A DNA stretch of 64,000 bases from Aplysia californica (lineage: Eukaryota; Mollusca; Gastropoda; Aplysiida; Aplysiidae), in assembly GCF_000002075.1 (NCBI RefSeq), contig NW_004797307.1, positions 129,236 through 193,235 of the forward strand. The letters are read 5' to 3'. A program made the position numbers and the translations under genes. Every line of letters starts with the position of its first letter. Positions within the stretch are counted from its first letter, which is position 1. Below are positions 51,379 through 62,998 of the stretch, in pieces. The notes below the pieces were generated by a model. The model saw nothing but the letters and a program-made list of their open reading frames with translations. It had not been told where the DNA came from and made no database searches.

Positions 51379-54300
51379 GTTTGTTTACTTCGCAAATGTA
51401 ATTTCCATTCTATCACCTGTGTGTCAACTTTTAGTATGTCAGTTGCTATTTTTAACTCTGAATAATTGTAATTTGGCAAAAATGCACTTTTCTGTTGTGT
51501 AGCAGTGGGGGGTTACTGAACTTTTAGATGTGGAGGTTGGTATTATTATATTGTTAATGGTAAAAGATAAAAAGATTCTTAGGTTCTAGTTTTGGTCATT
51601 ACAAAATCACTTGTTTATGGGGAAATGAGGCACTCTTCAACATTTTGAAATCGAAGAAACTGACATTTTTCCACCTATATTTGGCTATTTTTATTTTTAA
51701 ATTTATTTTTGCTGAACCTTTTTACACTTTTTGCTCAACCCTTTTTACAGTACTAATTTTGTACTTGGTCTGTTCTTCCACCTTAAATAAAGGTGTCAAA
51801 ACTACTTTGTTTGCTATGGGCACTGAGAGGGTTGGGAAAAAGTGGCCTGTTCTGCAGTGCTTTAAATCTTCCATGTTTTTACGGAAATCTGTGTACGTGC
51901 TCTCAGTTCCTTCAGGGGCTTCATCCCCTCTAAATGCCCTGGGACCAGATCTTGCTGGGGGCCAATGTTGGTGGGGGAAAAACATCTTTTTTTAGATGAA
52001 CTTGAACTGCTTGATGCGATACCGATGGATATGATCTGAAAAAGAAGTTTTATGAGTGCTGTATAGTATAGTGCACACTATACATCATGATAGCTTGTCA
52101 TTGTATGAAACCACAGGTGATTAAACTGGTTCTGTGATTTAGCATTTCTTAAAAGCAATATTAGTGCATGATCCAGGAGTTGCCAGATTTTCAGCTTTTT
52201 ATAATCTGTGAGTCCTGAAATCCAAACATGTTTTGGCAATTGATTTTCAAACATTCCTCAGTCCCAAGTCAAGATTTTTTTTTTTTAGATAGAATCTATA
52301 TTATTATGGTTAGAGGAAAAGTAATTAAAGTTGTTTGTCATAAAAAAAGTCTCATAGGACTTGTCAGTGCCCTGTTGTTATGCCATTGTAAGAAAATATA
52401 TTTCAATATTGTCTTTGGAACAAGCAAAGGGTTTTGAAGTCGGATTGGCATTTTACCCTGCTCTCGAATCCACATTCAATGCTGATTTATAAGTGTCTTG
52501 AGCAACAGTCCATCAAAATGCTTAAATTCCATATCTCCAAATGTGCAGCTCGCAGTTGGAACTGCTGTGCCAGTGCGCCGCTGGCAGTGGATCGGGCACA
52601 TTCATTTACGGCGACTTGGGCTTTATTTATTTATATGTATATTTGCCTCCAGATCTCGCTCACAGGTGTATCTCGGTCCCTCTCTCTTGCTCTTCCCCTG
52701 GGGGTTCCATATTAGGTTTTGTCTTGTTAGGTTGGGGGCTGGCTTCCTAAGCATGTGATCTGTTTATTTATGCATTATTTTTCAGAGATATTTTTGCATT
52801 TATAATGTTTGTTTTTCAGAGCCTTGTGGAAAGGATCAGATTGCTTCCATAGGACCTTTGGCCATGTGGGATCTGGAGCATTGTGATCCAAAGAAGTGCA
52901 CTGGTAGAAAGCTGTGTCGTATGGGCCTTGTTCGAAACTTACGTCTTGGTCACAGATTTGGTGGAATCATTTTATCACCTGTTGGGAAGAAATGTGTCAC
53001 TCCACAGGATAGGTATGGCTGTGCCTTTCTGTTGAGCTTTCATTCCCAGTTTTATTAGTGTATTCTTTATATACCATCGGTTAGTTTGTAAGCTTGCTCA
53101 GTGATGAGTGTGATGTTTTGGGGTTTTTTTACCGATCCGATGCTAAATTTCTATTGTAATTTTTTGTAATGATCACTGAATCACAATATAGTATAGGTCT
53201 AGCTTGTGGCAAAAGATTTGATATGTTGTGACCATCTCATGCCAAAGCAGGAATATGACACAATCTGTATTATTGTATGCTGTGCCAAATTAATATATAT
53301 TGTTAATTGTTTTCGCGCTAGAGAAGAGAGTTTTGTGGGGGGGGGGGGGGAGTATTTTTAACTGAAGTCCTTGCAGTCTTTTCTAATAGGGTGTTTTTAG
53401 ATTAATGAACAGTTTTGCATAGTTGTTTCTATTTTTATCTTTTTCTAAGTTATTTGTTATCTACAGTCTAGCACATACATAGTGTAACACACATAGGGAA
53501 AAGATCATCACATCCGAAATTTTTTTCTTTTATACACACTGCCTTTGTATTTTAAAAAATGTATAAATAAAATTCGTCAATGAAAAGATTTCGCTATGTG
53601 CGTATTAAGCTGTATTTTGTTGGAGTTCCTAAAGTTGTCTTTGTCATTGCTTGATCATGGTCCGCATTTTTTTGCACCCAGGAACATTATTGCTCAGCAA
53701 GGGATGGCTGTCATTGACTGTAGTTGGGCAAAGCTTCAAGAGACACCGTTTGCAAAAATGAAGGGTGACCATGCGCGACTTCTGCCCTACCTGGTTGCTG
53801 CGAATCCAATTAACTATGGGCGACCTTGTAAATTGTCATGTGTCGAAGCATTTGCAGCTACACTCTATATCACAGGTATAGCATTCATAATAAATTCTGA
53901 CCTTTACAAGTCTTGTCAAAAATTCTTTATGTTTGACAGCTAAATCAGTAGTTTCAGGGGATGTGAATGAATATATATGTAACATTTCATTAATGTTCTT
54001 GTTGCATTTTAATATTAATAGGTAGAATTTGTCATCTTTTTTATACATATTTCATAGACAGGAAGAGAGGGTCTACCATTAAAACATCTTATTTCGTTAT
54101 TTCATTGTCTGTGATTATACTCATTTATTGACACCATCATTGCGCCCAAGTGCTGTCATTTACTTGTAAATCTTTTGGGAGTGCTTATTTAGGCCACATA
54201 TGGCCTAAATAAGGTAAGGGAGGGGGGTTTAGCTTATTTAGGCCACAGTGGACTGTGGCCTAAATAAGGTAAGGGAGGGGGGTTTAGCTTATTTAGGCCA

Positions 54301-57300
54301 CACATGTTCAAACTACCCTTTTCAGGCAACTGAGTTCATTCCACTTTCATAATGGTGCACCTTTCTCATTTAGTATGGTTTTGCCTCAGTGTACAACTTA
54401 TAAATCATAACCATAATGAATATTGTAAAGAACAAAGCACAAAACGCAAAATTTTGCTCAATTCCAATGGTTTGAATGAGGGCCGGATTTTTCCTTCATG
54501 GAGGGGCAAAAGCTAGGCTACCATTTTGGCACACTTTGGTCAAGTGAAAAGGTCAAATCCTCCGAATGGACTTTCGGGTTAAATTTGGGGTATAAAAAGC
54601 GTGTATACTACGTGGCTGAGTCAAAGTTACACTATCTTTGCCTGAGTGACACTCTCTCGTACTGTCTCGTAGTAGTACATGTAGGCTAGTAAGCCTAGTA
54701 GTAGTAGTAGTAAAGATCGTGTAGAGAATATTTGGTAGTAGATTCTATCTAGTAGGCAGTTTAGTGAACGTGCTCGCGGCAGGGCGAATCGGCCTCGATA
54801 AGCCCTGTAGACTTTTGTGATCGGCCACGAAGCCTCGTGTTTTGATGGGTCTAGATCTAGATCTAAACAACTCAGTGCTATTCGCACTGCTACATCCGAC
54901 AGGCCTAGATCTACATCTTTTTAAAAGGAAAAGAAAGATCATCAAAATGATTGAATTCGCATGAAAATCGATTAGGTAGAACTAAAACTATTAAAACTTG
55001 CTTCTGAAAACAAGGCAATTTTTATACGAAGGCAATTTTTATACGAAGGCCATTTTTATAACTCGATGAAATAAAAACTACTGACTGTGTACTGTGTTAT
55101 TCTGTATAAAAATAAATTATGAAACTTCAGGACGTAGATCTATTATTATTTACCAGCATCTTTTGACGCCTGAGCTGTAGAGGTTGAAGTTTTCACAACA
55201 TTAATAGATCTAGTAATTGGGTTAGGTAATACGGCTTTCCGTAAAAAATGCATAGATCTACAAAAGCCGACCACCGAATTAACCGGGCGCCTCGGTCTCC
55301 CCTGCACTCTGATTCAATATTATATTTAACCCTAACTCTGGCAAGGGCCGATTAGATTGGCCCATTTCCTGCCATGAAACTGGCAGGGCCGATCTCATAG
55401 GACCATATAGTAAACTGCTGCTTCTGCCTTCCAACTAAATATTTGGGGCTTCCTAAAGTGATTTCTGATTGGCTAAAAGGCTAACCTCCAACCAATCAGA
55501 ATATTTCTACCATTCTGGCTTAGGAGAAGAGTATTTTGCTTTCAAAACAGAGGGATGTTTTGAAAGCTTGTTGATCAGGTCACAAGCCACTAATGCCAGT
55601 GTAGATCTATCACTTGTGTGGGTCTAAAATGGCCAAAAATCGACCTTTTTTGGATACATTTGAAAGTGAATTGACTAGGGAAAGTAATTCAGACACTGTT
55701 AGTGGTGGATTTATTGGTGTTCATTCAAGATTGGGATTAGATCTGACAGACAATGGGGATACATTACCAGTTCTCATCCTGCCCCAACTTCTCTTTCAAA
55801 TGGAACTCTAGATTCTACTACTTTGGGAGTCTAATAGGGGCAGAAAAAGGAGAGCTATAGAGTAAAGTAGGTTCCTTTTGCTATACTAATTATTACAGAC
55901 TACCAGCAGATTGCTGAAAACCACATGGTTGTACTTAGAGTGTTTTTATGTTGAGTTTGGTATAAAATTAGCGAGTATCAGCTGCGCTCGAAACAGACCA
56001 CATGACAAATTGAAACAGTCGTAACTCATTACCTGTTCTTCTCAAACCTATAAAACTATACATTTTCTGAAAGGTAATTGAAAAACCCATATTTCTGCTA
56101 TCTCACATTTTTTATAACAAGAAATACATTAGATTGGTGAATATGCTAATGAGCATGTAAATTTTTTATGTCAGCCATCTTGGATTTCAAAGTTACATAA
56201 CCCCTTGAAAATAAAATAAAATCATATGTTCAAGGGCAAAATATAAAAGTTCATTCAATTATCTTTCAGAAAATATATACTTTTGTTGGGTTTTTATTTG
56301 ATGCAAGTCCATAAATTTGATTTGTAAAGCATGTGCACGTTTTGGCTGACTGGCCCTGCCATTCCTGTTGAAACCACTTGCCAGAGTTAGGGTTAAACAA
56401 AAATGCTAATCAATGAAAATTGCAAATTGATAATAATAGTATAGTCCTGTAGAGGATAGGTGGACTCCGGGGTCTGCATAGCGAAATACTAGGTTTTTTT
56501 AGGATGTGGACCCCGGAGTCACCGTAGTGAAATAAGGTTTGGTTTAAGTAAGGATTGGTACTAGGTTTTAGGACAGGTGGACCCTGGGGTCACCGCAGTG
56601 AAATAAGTAGGTTTCTTTAAAGATTGGTGGAACCCGGAGTCACCAAGGCCATAGAGGATTAAGAAGGTTTAATTAAGGATTGGTGGACCCCCGGGACACC
56701 TTGATTAAACCTACTTATTTTACTACGGTGACCGCAGGATCCACCTATTCTAAAACCTAACTAGTGTTTCGTTAGGTAGACCCTGGGGTTCACCTTAAAC
56801 CTACCTATTTCACTACGTTGACTCCAGGGTCCACCAATCCTTAAAATTAAACCTAGATCTATCTACATGTACTTATTTCACTACATTGACCCCAGGGTCC
56901 ACCAATCCTTAATTAAACCTAGATCTACTGATTTCACTACATTGACCCCGTGGTCCTCCAATCCTTAATTAAACCTATGTCTACTTATAATTTCACTACT
57001 TTGACCACGGGCTCCGCCAGTCCTATTATATAATAAACTTAGATCTACTTATTTCATTATGTTGACCCCGGGGTCCACCGATCCTTAGTTAAACCTAGAT
57101 CTACGTATTTCACTACGCTGACTCCGGGGTTCACATCCTAAAACCTAACATTTTGTTAGGTAGACCCCGGGGTCCACCTATCCTTTTGGCTAGATAGACC
57201 CCGTAGTCCGCCTATCCACTTTCTTGATAATAACTGAAAACAATACATGCCAGTTGTCATTTATAGTGAAGAAAAATGAGGGGGGAAAATATAATTAGGT

Positions 57301-60300
57301 AGACTTTAATTTGTCCAAAAAATTGCAAGTGCAAGTGAAGATCATAAAATAATTTTGTTATTTTCTGGTCACCTTTCCAAGGACCTTAAATTGATTCTAC
57401 ATCACATGTCATGTACGATACGGCTGTGAAGGAAAATGGATGTGAAGAGTTTTAAAGAGATAATAATTTAACTTGTAAAGAAAACAATGCTTTACATTGG
57501 TTTGGTTATTTTGACTACATATGTGGCCTAAATAAGGTAACGGAGGGGGGTTTAGCTTATTTAGGCCACAGGTGTGGCCTAAATAAGGTAAGGGAGGGGG
57601 GTTTAGCTTATTCAGGCCACAGGTGTGGCCTAAATAAGGTAAAGGAGGGGGGTTTAGCTTATTTAGGCCATATGTGGCCCAAATAAGGTAAGGGAGGGGG
57701 GTTTAGCTTATTTAGGCCATATGTGGCCTAAATAAGGTCACCCAAATCTTTTTCAAGGACCTAGGCCTACTAACTCAGAACTAACAGCATGTTGTTTTTT
57801 CTCTGTCACATGTCATCAGAAAGAGATATTATGTAGTGTAGTCTAGTTTAAGACCTCGTGGAACCAGGAGAAGAGTCACGGAAATGGATGTACAGAAAAA
57901 TGGGAAGACATGGAGTGACATCAAACGACTTGCCGGGGATAGGGAATGGTGGAAAGTGTTTGTTTGTGGCCTATATCCTGAGGCAATGATGATGATGTAG
58001 TCTAGTTTGAGTTTAGGTGAGACAAGCTTAAAAAATAAAATCACAACCTTATGGACTGTCAAGTTCCATATATGATGGTGAGAACATTACACAATGATAA
58101 TGTATTGTTGCATGATACTATTATCTATCACAAAACCACTGGTGCATGATATGTTTTATCAACTGCTGTGTGTTTTTTAACAATAACAGGAAAATGACTT
58201 TTTATTGCAGGATTGATGATTGAGCAGATTTTAAAAATTTTCATTTTGAATGTCTGATGAGCACCTATGAATAGTATGAAGAACTGTTCCATCATAGTTA
58301 ATTTCGTTACCTGTTACTCGCCCTTTTCCTATTCCACTCTGACTGACTTACTGATAAATATATTTGTCTAATTTTAAGCCTTTCACTTTTCACTTCATTT
58401 AATAAATCATAATTTTCATTGTCTTAAAATTGATTACAATATTATCAACTTCTGTAGTGGGGATTATTCAACAATAGCAAGAAGGTTGAAAAGTTCTGTA
58501 CATCTTACTCTTGTCTTTTTCTCTGTTATGAAACCATTCTATGGCTTTGATTGTCCACAGGCTTTCCTGCAGAGGCTGAACACATTCTGTCAAAGTTTAA
58601 GTGGGGATCTTCCTTCTACACTTTGAATCAGGAGTTTCTAGACAGCTATGCAGCGTGTTCTTCAAGTAAAGAGGTGGTGGAAGCTCAGCAGAGGATACTG
58701 GCTGAAATTGAAGAGGCCAGCAGAAAAAACAAGCAAACAGGTATGATTCTGACGGATTTTAACATTTCCCATGCTGCCAGTTAAGGTAAGATAGGATAAA
58801 AAAATTTATTGATCTTCACAAAGTGAAATTTGCTACTGCATGGTAAATACACACTCATATCAACACACTCACACGTACACACTCACCTGTTTACGTGCAC
58901 GGATGTGTGTGGAAGAGAGGATGTGTGAGGGAAGAGTGTGTGTATATGGGTGTGCACATGCGTGTGTGTGCATGTTTGTGTGTGGACTTACAAAATTATG
59001 TTATTATCTCACAGGTACCTGACAATGACTGAGTAGCTCATATTGATGGTGGTAACTCCAGAGCTAATGGAGGTCAATGATAGGAGTGTTGTATATACAG
59101 TAGTCTCCGCCTAAGATCCCAGTGCTCGAGAGCAAGGAAATGCGGGATCTTAGGCGAACCGGGATCTTAACCGACGAACCCAAGGAAGAATCTATGGTGA
59201 ACCATGTTAAGGCTCACAATCGGTAAAATGGTCTCTCTCCGCTCTAAATGGAACTGACGTGACCCCTAGGTGGGTTTATGGCATATGGCGAGCTAAGAGT
59301 GGTTAACTTTGATGATCTATCACAGTGCATAGTGGGATGAGGCGTGCTATTTTCACTTGTTATCCTATGATGAGTCACAAGATCTACACTTATCCAGTTG
59401 CCCCTCCCCTTTACACTGTACCTGTCGAAAATTTATAGCTTTCCATCTCTGACCGTGCCCCCCCCCCCCCCACCGCCTTTGTCGTTACACACCATTACGT
59501 TGTGAACACACCAATTAAAATTCAGTCTGTCTCGCAAATTCGGGAGTACACACAACTGCTGCAATGGTCAGGGAAGAGTTCACAGTTCGATGTGATCCCG
59601 CCTGGAGGGAACGTGTTGGCCCTACCCACCCAGCGAGTGTTGTAAGTTTAGGGGAAGAGCTCAGGTGTGAGTGTGATGCGTGGGGAAAACAAACGTGTCG
59701 GTCAGTTCACACCCCAGTGCGATCCCGTCTGGGGCAAAGATTGTATCACTTCATCGAGTTTTACAACGCGTATGTGATCACATTCACGATAATGGCTGAT
59801 CTTTGACGCGACGGACAGTTTATTGATCTCAACTTTTCACTCTTGTTTGATTGGCTGTCCCGCCCGGGGTTTTGTTCCGCAAATCATGATCTGAAATGCG
59901 GGATCTTAGCCGAATGTAGACCTTCAGAGTGAATCAGAGCGGGATCTTAAGGGTGACTTTTGTATAGTAAAAATTCTGTTTTCGTAAAACAGCGGGATCT
60001 TAAGCGAACCGGGATCGTAAGCGGTGGGATCTTAGGCGGAGACTACTGTATTTGGACCACTTAGACTGACTATGGTGCAAAGATATTGGTGACAGTGCAA
60101 ATATAAAGAGCTAAGCAGGTCAACTTTATTGGTCAATAGCAGCACTGAAAAGGATTTTCGCAGGAAAAGAAGACTAGGTTTCTCCTTGAAGGGTATTTTT
60201 AAATGCTGCTACAAGTATGACAGATTTACCAAAGTTGCTATACATCTGTAAAATCCTTGATCTTCAGTGTCTTGACTCAAGGTTGAAAATGTATGTAAAC

Positions 60301-62011
60301 CTCCAACACGCTTCCCTTCCATTGACAGCTCAGATAAGATCAGCGCCCTGGTTGCTTAATGTCTCTGTTCACGGTGGTCTACCGTATTCTGATAGAGTCA
60401 GTACGGTTACAATTCTGAAAATTGAAGTTTAAAATCACCTTCAGATGTCATGTTTTGCATAAGGTTTTCACATTTGTAAGTTTTTTTCGTCTCAAAAAGA
60501 TTTTATTGATGACCATAGTCTGTGAGTGTCATCTTATACATTCACCCTTGTATAGATGATTGTTGTTGTTTTTTTAGTAGGGGTTTTACGGTGCTCACAA
60601 CTGCATAAGGTCATATGAGCGCGCGAAACATAAGTTGGTTGCTTTCACAACATTTCATTGCACGGCTAGGTTCAGGTCAAGGATCAGATTTTAAAATGTA
60701 AAAACTTGAGGTAAAATAAATATCTAAAAATGGTCATCTGCTTAAAATCAAAATATATGTATTTACAATTTTCCGTAAAGGCCAATGGCCTTTATAAAAT
60801 CAAGGATTGTATAGATTAGGGTTTATTGTTATAAATTGATGTTAACTGTTAGCATACACAAAATTTCAAGGTTTTTGCGTGTATATTGCAGGGTTGCATC
60901 AGAGAATTATATAATCTTTGACCTTTTTGTCCCTTTTTTCGTCGTTTAGATTGGACAGACATTGACCCAGATGTGGAAGTGTGCAACCCAAACAAACCGT
61001 CACTTTCACAAACCTCAAGGTTAGTTTGACAAGACACTTGGGATAGTTGTAGTTGTAGTAAATGTTTTATGCCCCCATCTGCACTATTTAGATCTGTCAG
61101 GAGGAGGAATGTTGCCTTGAAGTTGCCTTTCAGGACCATCTTGGGACGAGTGGGATACAGCATCCCTGAAGAAAGACAGAGGAACTTGATGAACTAAGTA
61201 TCTTTGTGTGCAAAGCAAGAAGCCTTGCCATTACAATTTAGATATCGGCATGAAGACACTTGTATGGTGTAGTATGCGTTTAGTTTAAATATTAAAATCT
61301 CTCTGTCAAACGGGAACCAATATTTTGCCTGGTGTAATATGCATTTTTAGCATTTACTTTAAATTTTAAAACTGTCAAATGGGAGGGGGGGGGGGGCAAT
61401 AGTGTATACGTTAAAACAGAAAATGAGAGGTCCAGTCTGCAGTTTTGAAAAAATGCATACTGAGACTTTTGAATGCAAAAGAATTATTGTGAATTATTGT
61501 TCCTATTAATGACTGTTAACATTAGACAAAACAGCATGAAATCATATTGTGCGTTTGTTGGGGGGGGGGGGGGGGGCTGTTGTTATAGAGTAAACATTTT
61601 GTATTCTAAGAAATTAGGAAGGGTTTGCCGAAAGCAAACAGGTATAAAGTCTGGCAATGGGCTTTTTCACATTGATCATTCAGTCAACCATCATGCTCTT
61701 TGACCGTGACTGTTATCTTTTTAAAAAATTGTTTTACTTTTTTTTTTTTTCGCAGGTATGAAGAAACGAGCAGTGACTCAGAAGACAGCAGTTCAAGCGA
61801 AAGTGAGCCAGATTCCGATGAAGCTGTTGGAAATGTTGCAGAAGAAGAGTTTTCTCAACAATGCAGTGTCAAAGACTCAGATTCCCACAAAAGTGATGAT
61901 GATGTACCAGACAGATCTCTAGAACCTGCTGAATCAGAAAAGGAATGTGGAAATGTAAATGACAGTGTTAAGGTAGACTGTACAGAGCACAACTCAGGAA
62001 AAGACACGTGA
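51231..62011 (+). CDS. TSR3: TSR3, 18S rRNA aminocarboxypropyltransferase (6 coding exons, 346 aa)
   Basis: TSR3 transfers the 3-amino-3-carboxypropyl group from S-adenosylmethionine to the modified uridine of small-subunit rRNA, a late cytoplasmic step in 40S maturation. Exons: 51,231-51,378, 52,820-53,012, 53,682-53,875, 58,561-58,740, 60,950-61,019, 61,756-62,011; sum 1,041 nt, phases consistent. Residues 1-50 are a basic, polar N-terminus. The catalytic region runs from about aa 60 to 225: [94 protein letters not shown] and [19 protein letters not shown]. The tail (aa 262-346) is Ser/Asp/Glu-rich, as in other TSR3 proteins. Human TSR3 is about 312 aa. An acceptor one base before the ATG implies an upstream 5' exon. 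Confidence 0.96.
51379..52819. other. TSR3 intron 1, nothing recognised
   Basis: A/T-rich, with a G/C-richer island at 52,545-52,730 that has overlapping frames of random character. No terminal repeats seen. Confidence 0.4.
52820..53012 (+). CDS. TSR3: TSR3 exon 2 (aa 50-114)
   Basis: Encodes [20 protein letters not shown] and [28 protein letters not shown] is the family signature. TTTCAG acceptor, GTATGG donor, phase 2. Confidence 0.97.
53682..53875 (+). CDS. TSR3: TSR3 exon 3 (aa 114-179)
   Basis: Encodes [20 protein letters not shown] and [20 protein letters not shown], then [13 protein letters not shown]. Near-invariant SAM and substrate region. CCCAG acceptor, GTATAG donor. Confidence 0.97.
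54185..54305. repeat. Tandem hairpin repeat, array 1
   Basis: Two units of GTGGCCTAAATAAG - GTAAGGGAGGGGGGTTTAG - CTTATTTAGGCCAC. The 14-base arms are perfectly complementary and the 19-base loop is G-rich. A third partial arm starts the array. Confidence 0.85.
55326..56396. mobile_element. piggyBac-like element with TTAA duplication (1,063 bp)
   Basis: TTAA at 55,326-55,329 and 56,393-56,396 flank perfect 14-bp ends CCCTAACTCTGGCA / TGCCAGAGTTAGGG. CCC-start ends with TTAA are standard for piggyBac. A 60-codon frame from 55,628 ([15 protein letters not shown]...) may be an N-terminal scrap. No catalytic domain. Confidence 0.82.
56452..57217. repeat. Minisatellite with a central orientation switch
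   Basis: About a dozen diverged units of roughly 55-65 bp with the core TTGACCCCGGGGTCCACC and spacer CCTAGATCTACTTATTTCAC. Units left of about 56,695 are in one orientation (GGTGGACCC ... GTAGTGAAATAAG) and those to the right are reversed. The array ends themselves pair: AGGATAGGTGGACTCCGGGG and the complement of CCCCGTAGTCCGCCTATCC. Confidence 0.88.
57521..57740. repeat. Tandem hairpin repeat, array 2
   Basis: Four full units and one partial of the same 50-bp hairpin as at 54,185, starting at 57,523, 57,573, 57,624, 57,674 and 57,723, with only a few base differences between units. Confidence 0.9.
58561..58740 (+). CDS. TSR3: TSR3 exon 4 (aa 179-239)
   Basis: Encodes [20 protein letters not shown] and [24 protein letters not shown] and Y-AAC are conserved. 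TCCACAG acceptor, GTATGA donor, phase 1. Confidence 0.96.
58845..58990. repeat. GT/AC-rich microsatellite
   Basis: CACACTCACACGTACACAC-like and GTGTGTGTATATGGGTGTGC-like runs in TSR3 intron 4. Confidence 0.7.
59096..60050. mobile_element. Complete CAGTAGTCTCCGC element (951 bp)
   Basis: TA flanks CAGTAGTCTCCGCCTAAGAT at 59,098 and its exact inverse ending at 60,048. Subterminal GGGATCTTA / GCGAACCGGGATC motifs repeat several times near both ends, as transposase-binding repeats do. The interior is shared with 45,420-45,600 and 48,306-48,608. TA duplication and CAGT ends fit the pogo/Tigger group. Confidence 0.82.
60575..60815 (+). repeat. Dispersed repeat, GTTTTACGGTGCTC family
   Basis: GGGTTTTACGGTGCTCACAA at the left and AAGGCCAATGGCCTTTATAA at the right, as at 30,070-30,340. 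Confidence 0.7.
60950..61019 (+). CDS. TSR3: TSR3 exon 5 (aa 239-262)
   Basis: Encodes [20 protein letters not shown] then QTSR, comparable to the DPFD...NPNRP segment of vertebrates. TTTAG acceptor, GTTAGT donor, phase 2. Confidence 0.88.
61075..61190 (-). repeat. SINE family A tail fragment
   Basis: On the - strand GTCTTTCTTCAGGGATGCTG, TATCCCACTCGTCCC, then CAGATGGGGGCATAAAAC, matching the tail of the copy at 62,705. Head absent. Confidence 0.6.
61756..62011 (+). CDS. TSR3: TSR3 exon 6 (aa 262-346), acidic tail and stop
   Basis: CGCAG acceptor after a T run. Encodes [20 protein letters not shown] and an acidic tail ending SGKDT-TGA. Rich in potential casein-kinase-2 type sites (Ser followed by acidic residues). 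Confidence 0.9.
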
Positions 62012-62094
62012 CATACAAAAAATGTGGGATGACTTTATATCTTGTTGAGAGGCTTTTTACATCCTATTAATCATAAATTGTGATATCAGTGATG

Positions 62095-62100
62095 AATAAA
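62095..62100 (+). promoter_or_regulatory. TSR3: TSR3 polyadenylation signal
   Basis: AATAAA 83 bases past the stop codon, followed by a T/G-rich stretch at 62,125-62,180. Confidence 0.8.
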
Positions 62101-62275
62101 TTGCTTTTAAAGAAGATGATTGTGTACCTATGTTGGTTTTTTTTGTTGTTGATGTTGGGTTGTTGTTGTTTTTTGGGGGGTGGAGGGGTGTCATTTAATT
62201 CACTCATGTATCCAGTACAAAAGTGACAAGTTAAGCTTTTGAAAAGCCCTTTTTCCGTTCATAACTATATATATA

Positions 62276-62330
62276 ATATATAAAATAATAATAATAATAA
62301 TAATAATAATAATTATATATATTATTATGA
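62276..62330. repeat. ATA/AAT microsatellite
   Basis: Ten or so AAT units followed by TATATATTATTATGA, just past the TSR3 3' end. Confidence 0.85.
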
Positions 62331-62344
62331 AAGGAAAAGGGACT

Positions 62345-62648
62345 TTATAGTGTAAAAGGATATATAGATGTCATTTGTATAGCGCAAATTCCTGCTCAAC
62401 AGCGAGCTTTATGCGCTTTACAATCTATATTATCACCCCAGCAGACCTGATAACATTCTGAAACAATTTCAACTTCCTTGGAAACATACAGGCGGGATGG
62501 GATGCCCATTCACACCCGAGTGAAGTGAGGAAAATTCTTGTAAAGTGCCTTTCCCAAGGACACAACATCAGGCCTGAGCCTCAAAACCCCAGACTCTTAT
62601 TTCACAATTATATGAAACCAGTAGCCTAACCACAAGACTACTGATGCA
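62345..62648 (-). repeat. SINE-like repeat with TATAGCGC/GCGCTTTACA motif
   Basis: On the - strand it begins GCATCAGTAGTCTTGTGGTT then AGGCTACTGG (tRNA-like A box). At the other end it has TTGTAAAGCGCATAAAGC and TGCGCTATACAAATGAC, a conserved tail motif of widespread aquatic-animal SINEs. Confidence 0.65.
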
Positions 62649-62704
62649 GGCAGAAAATTCACTATGCTTGTTTGTTTATGATAAAGAGAAGCCCACTGGC
62701 ACTG

Positions 62705-62970
62705 GTACTAGAGTCAGTGGCATAGTGGTTAAGCTCTAGGCCTTTGTATGCAGAAGATGCTAGTGGCATGGTACTAAGCTCTTCACCCTTGTTTGCAAAT
62801 GATATGAGTTTAATTATTCCATGTTTGAAGTTTTTGTTAGAGAGTATTTCGGCTTGTCCACTGAGATGTTGTATCCTTGTTTACCCTGGTTGGTCCTGAT
62901 GGGCAAGGTCGAAGCAGCTCGCCTTCCAGATGTTCTTCATTGTGTGAATGGGGGCTTAAAACACCGACAA
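62705..62970 (+). repeat. SINE family A copy, fullest length
   Basis: Head GTCAGTGGCATAGTGGTTAA (A box TGGCATAGTGG), B-box-like GAGTTTAATTATTCC, then GATGTTGTATCC and the tail GTGAATGGGGGCTTAAAAC. Confidence 0.7.
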
Positions 62971-62998
62971 TTACAACTTACTGACTGGGCAGTGATTA

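Noticed and set aside
54185-57740. CRISPR-like array because of regularly spaced palindromic units
   Set aside because: There are no unique spacers, the units abut directly, and the context is a eukaryotic intron.
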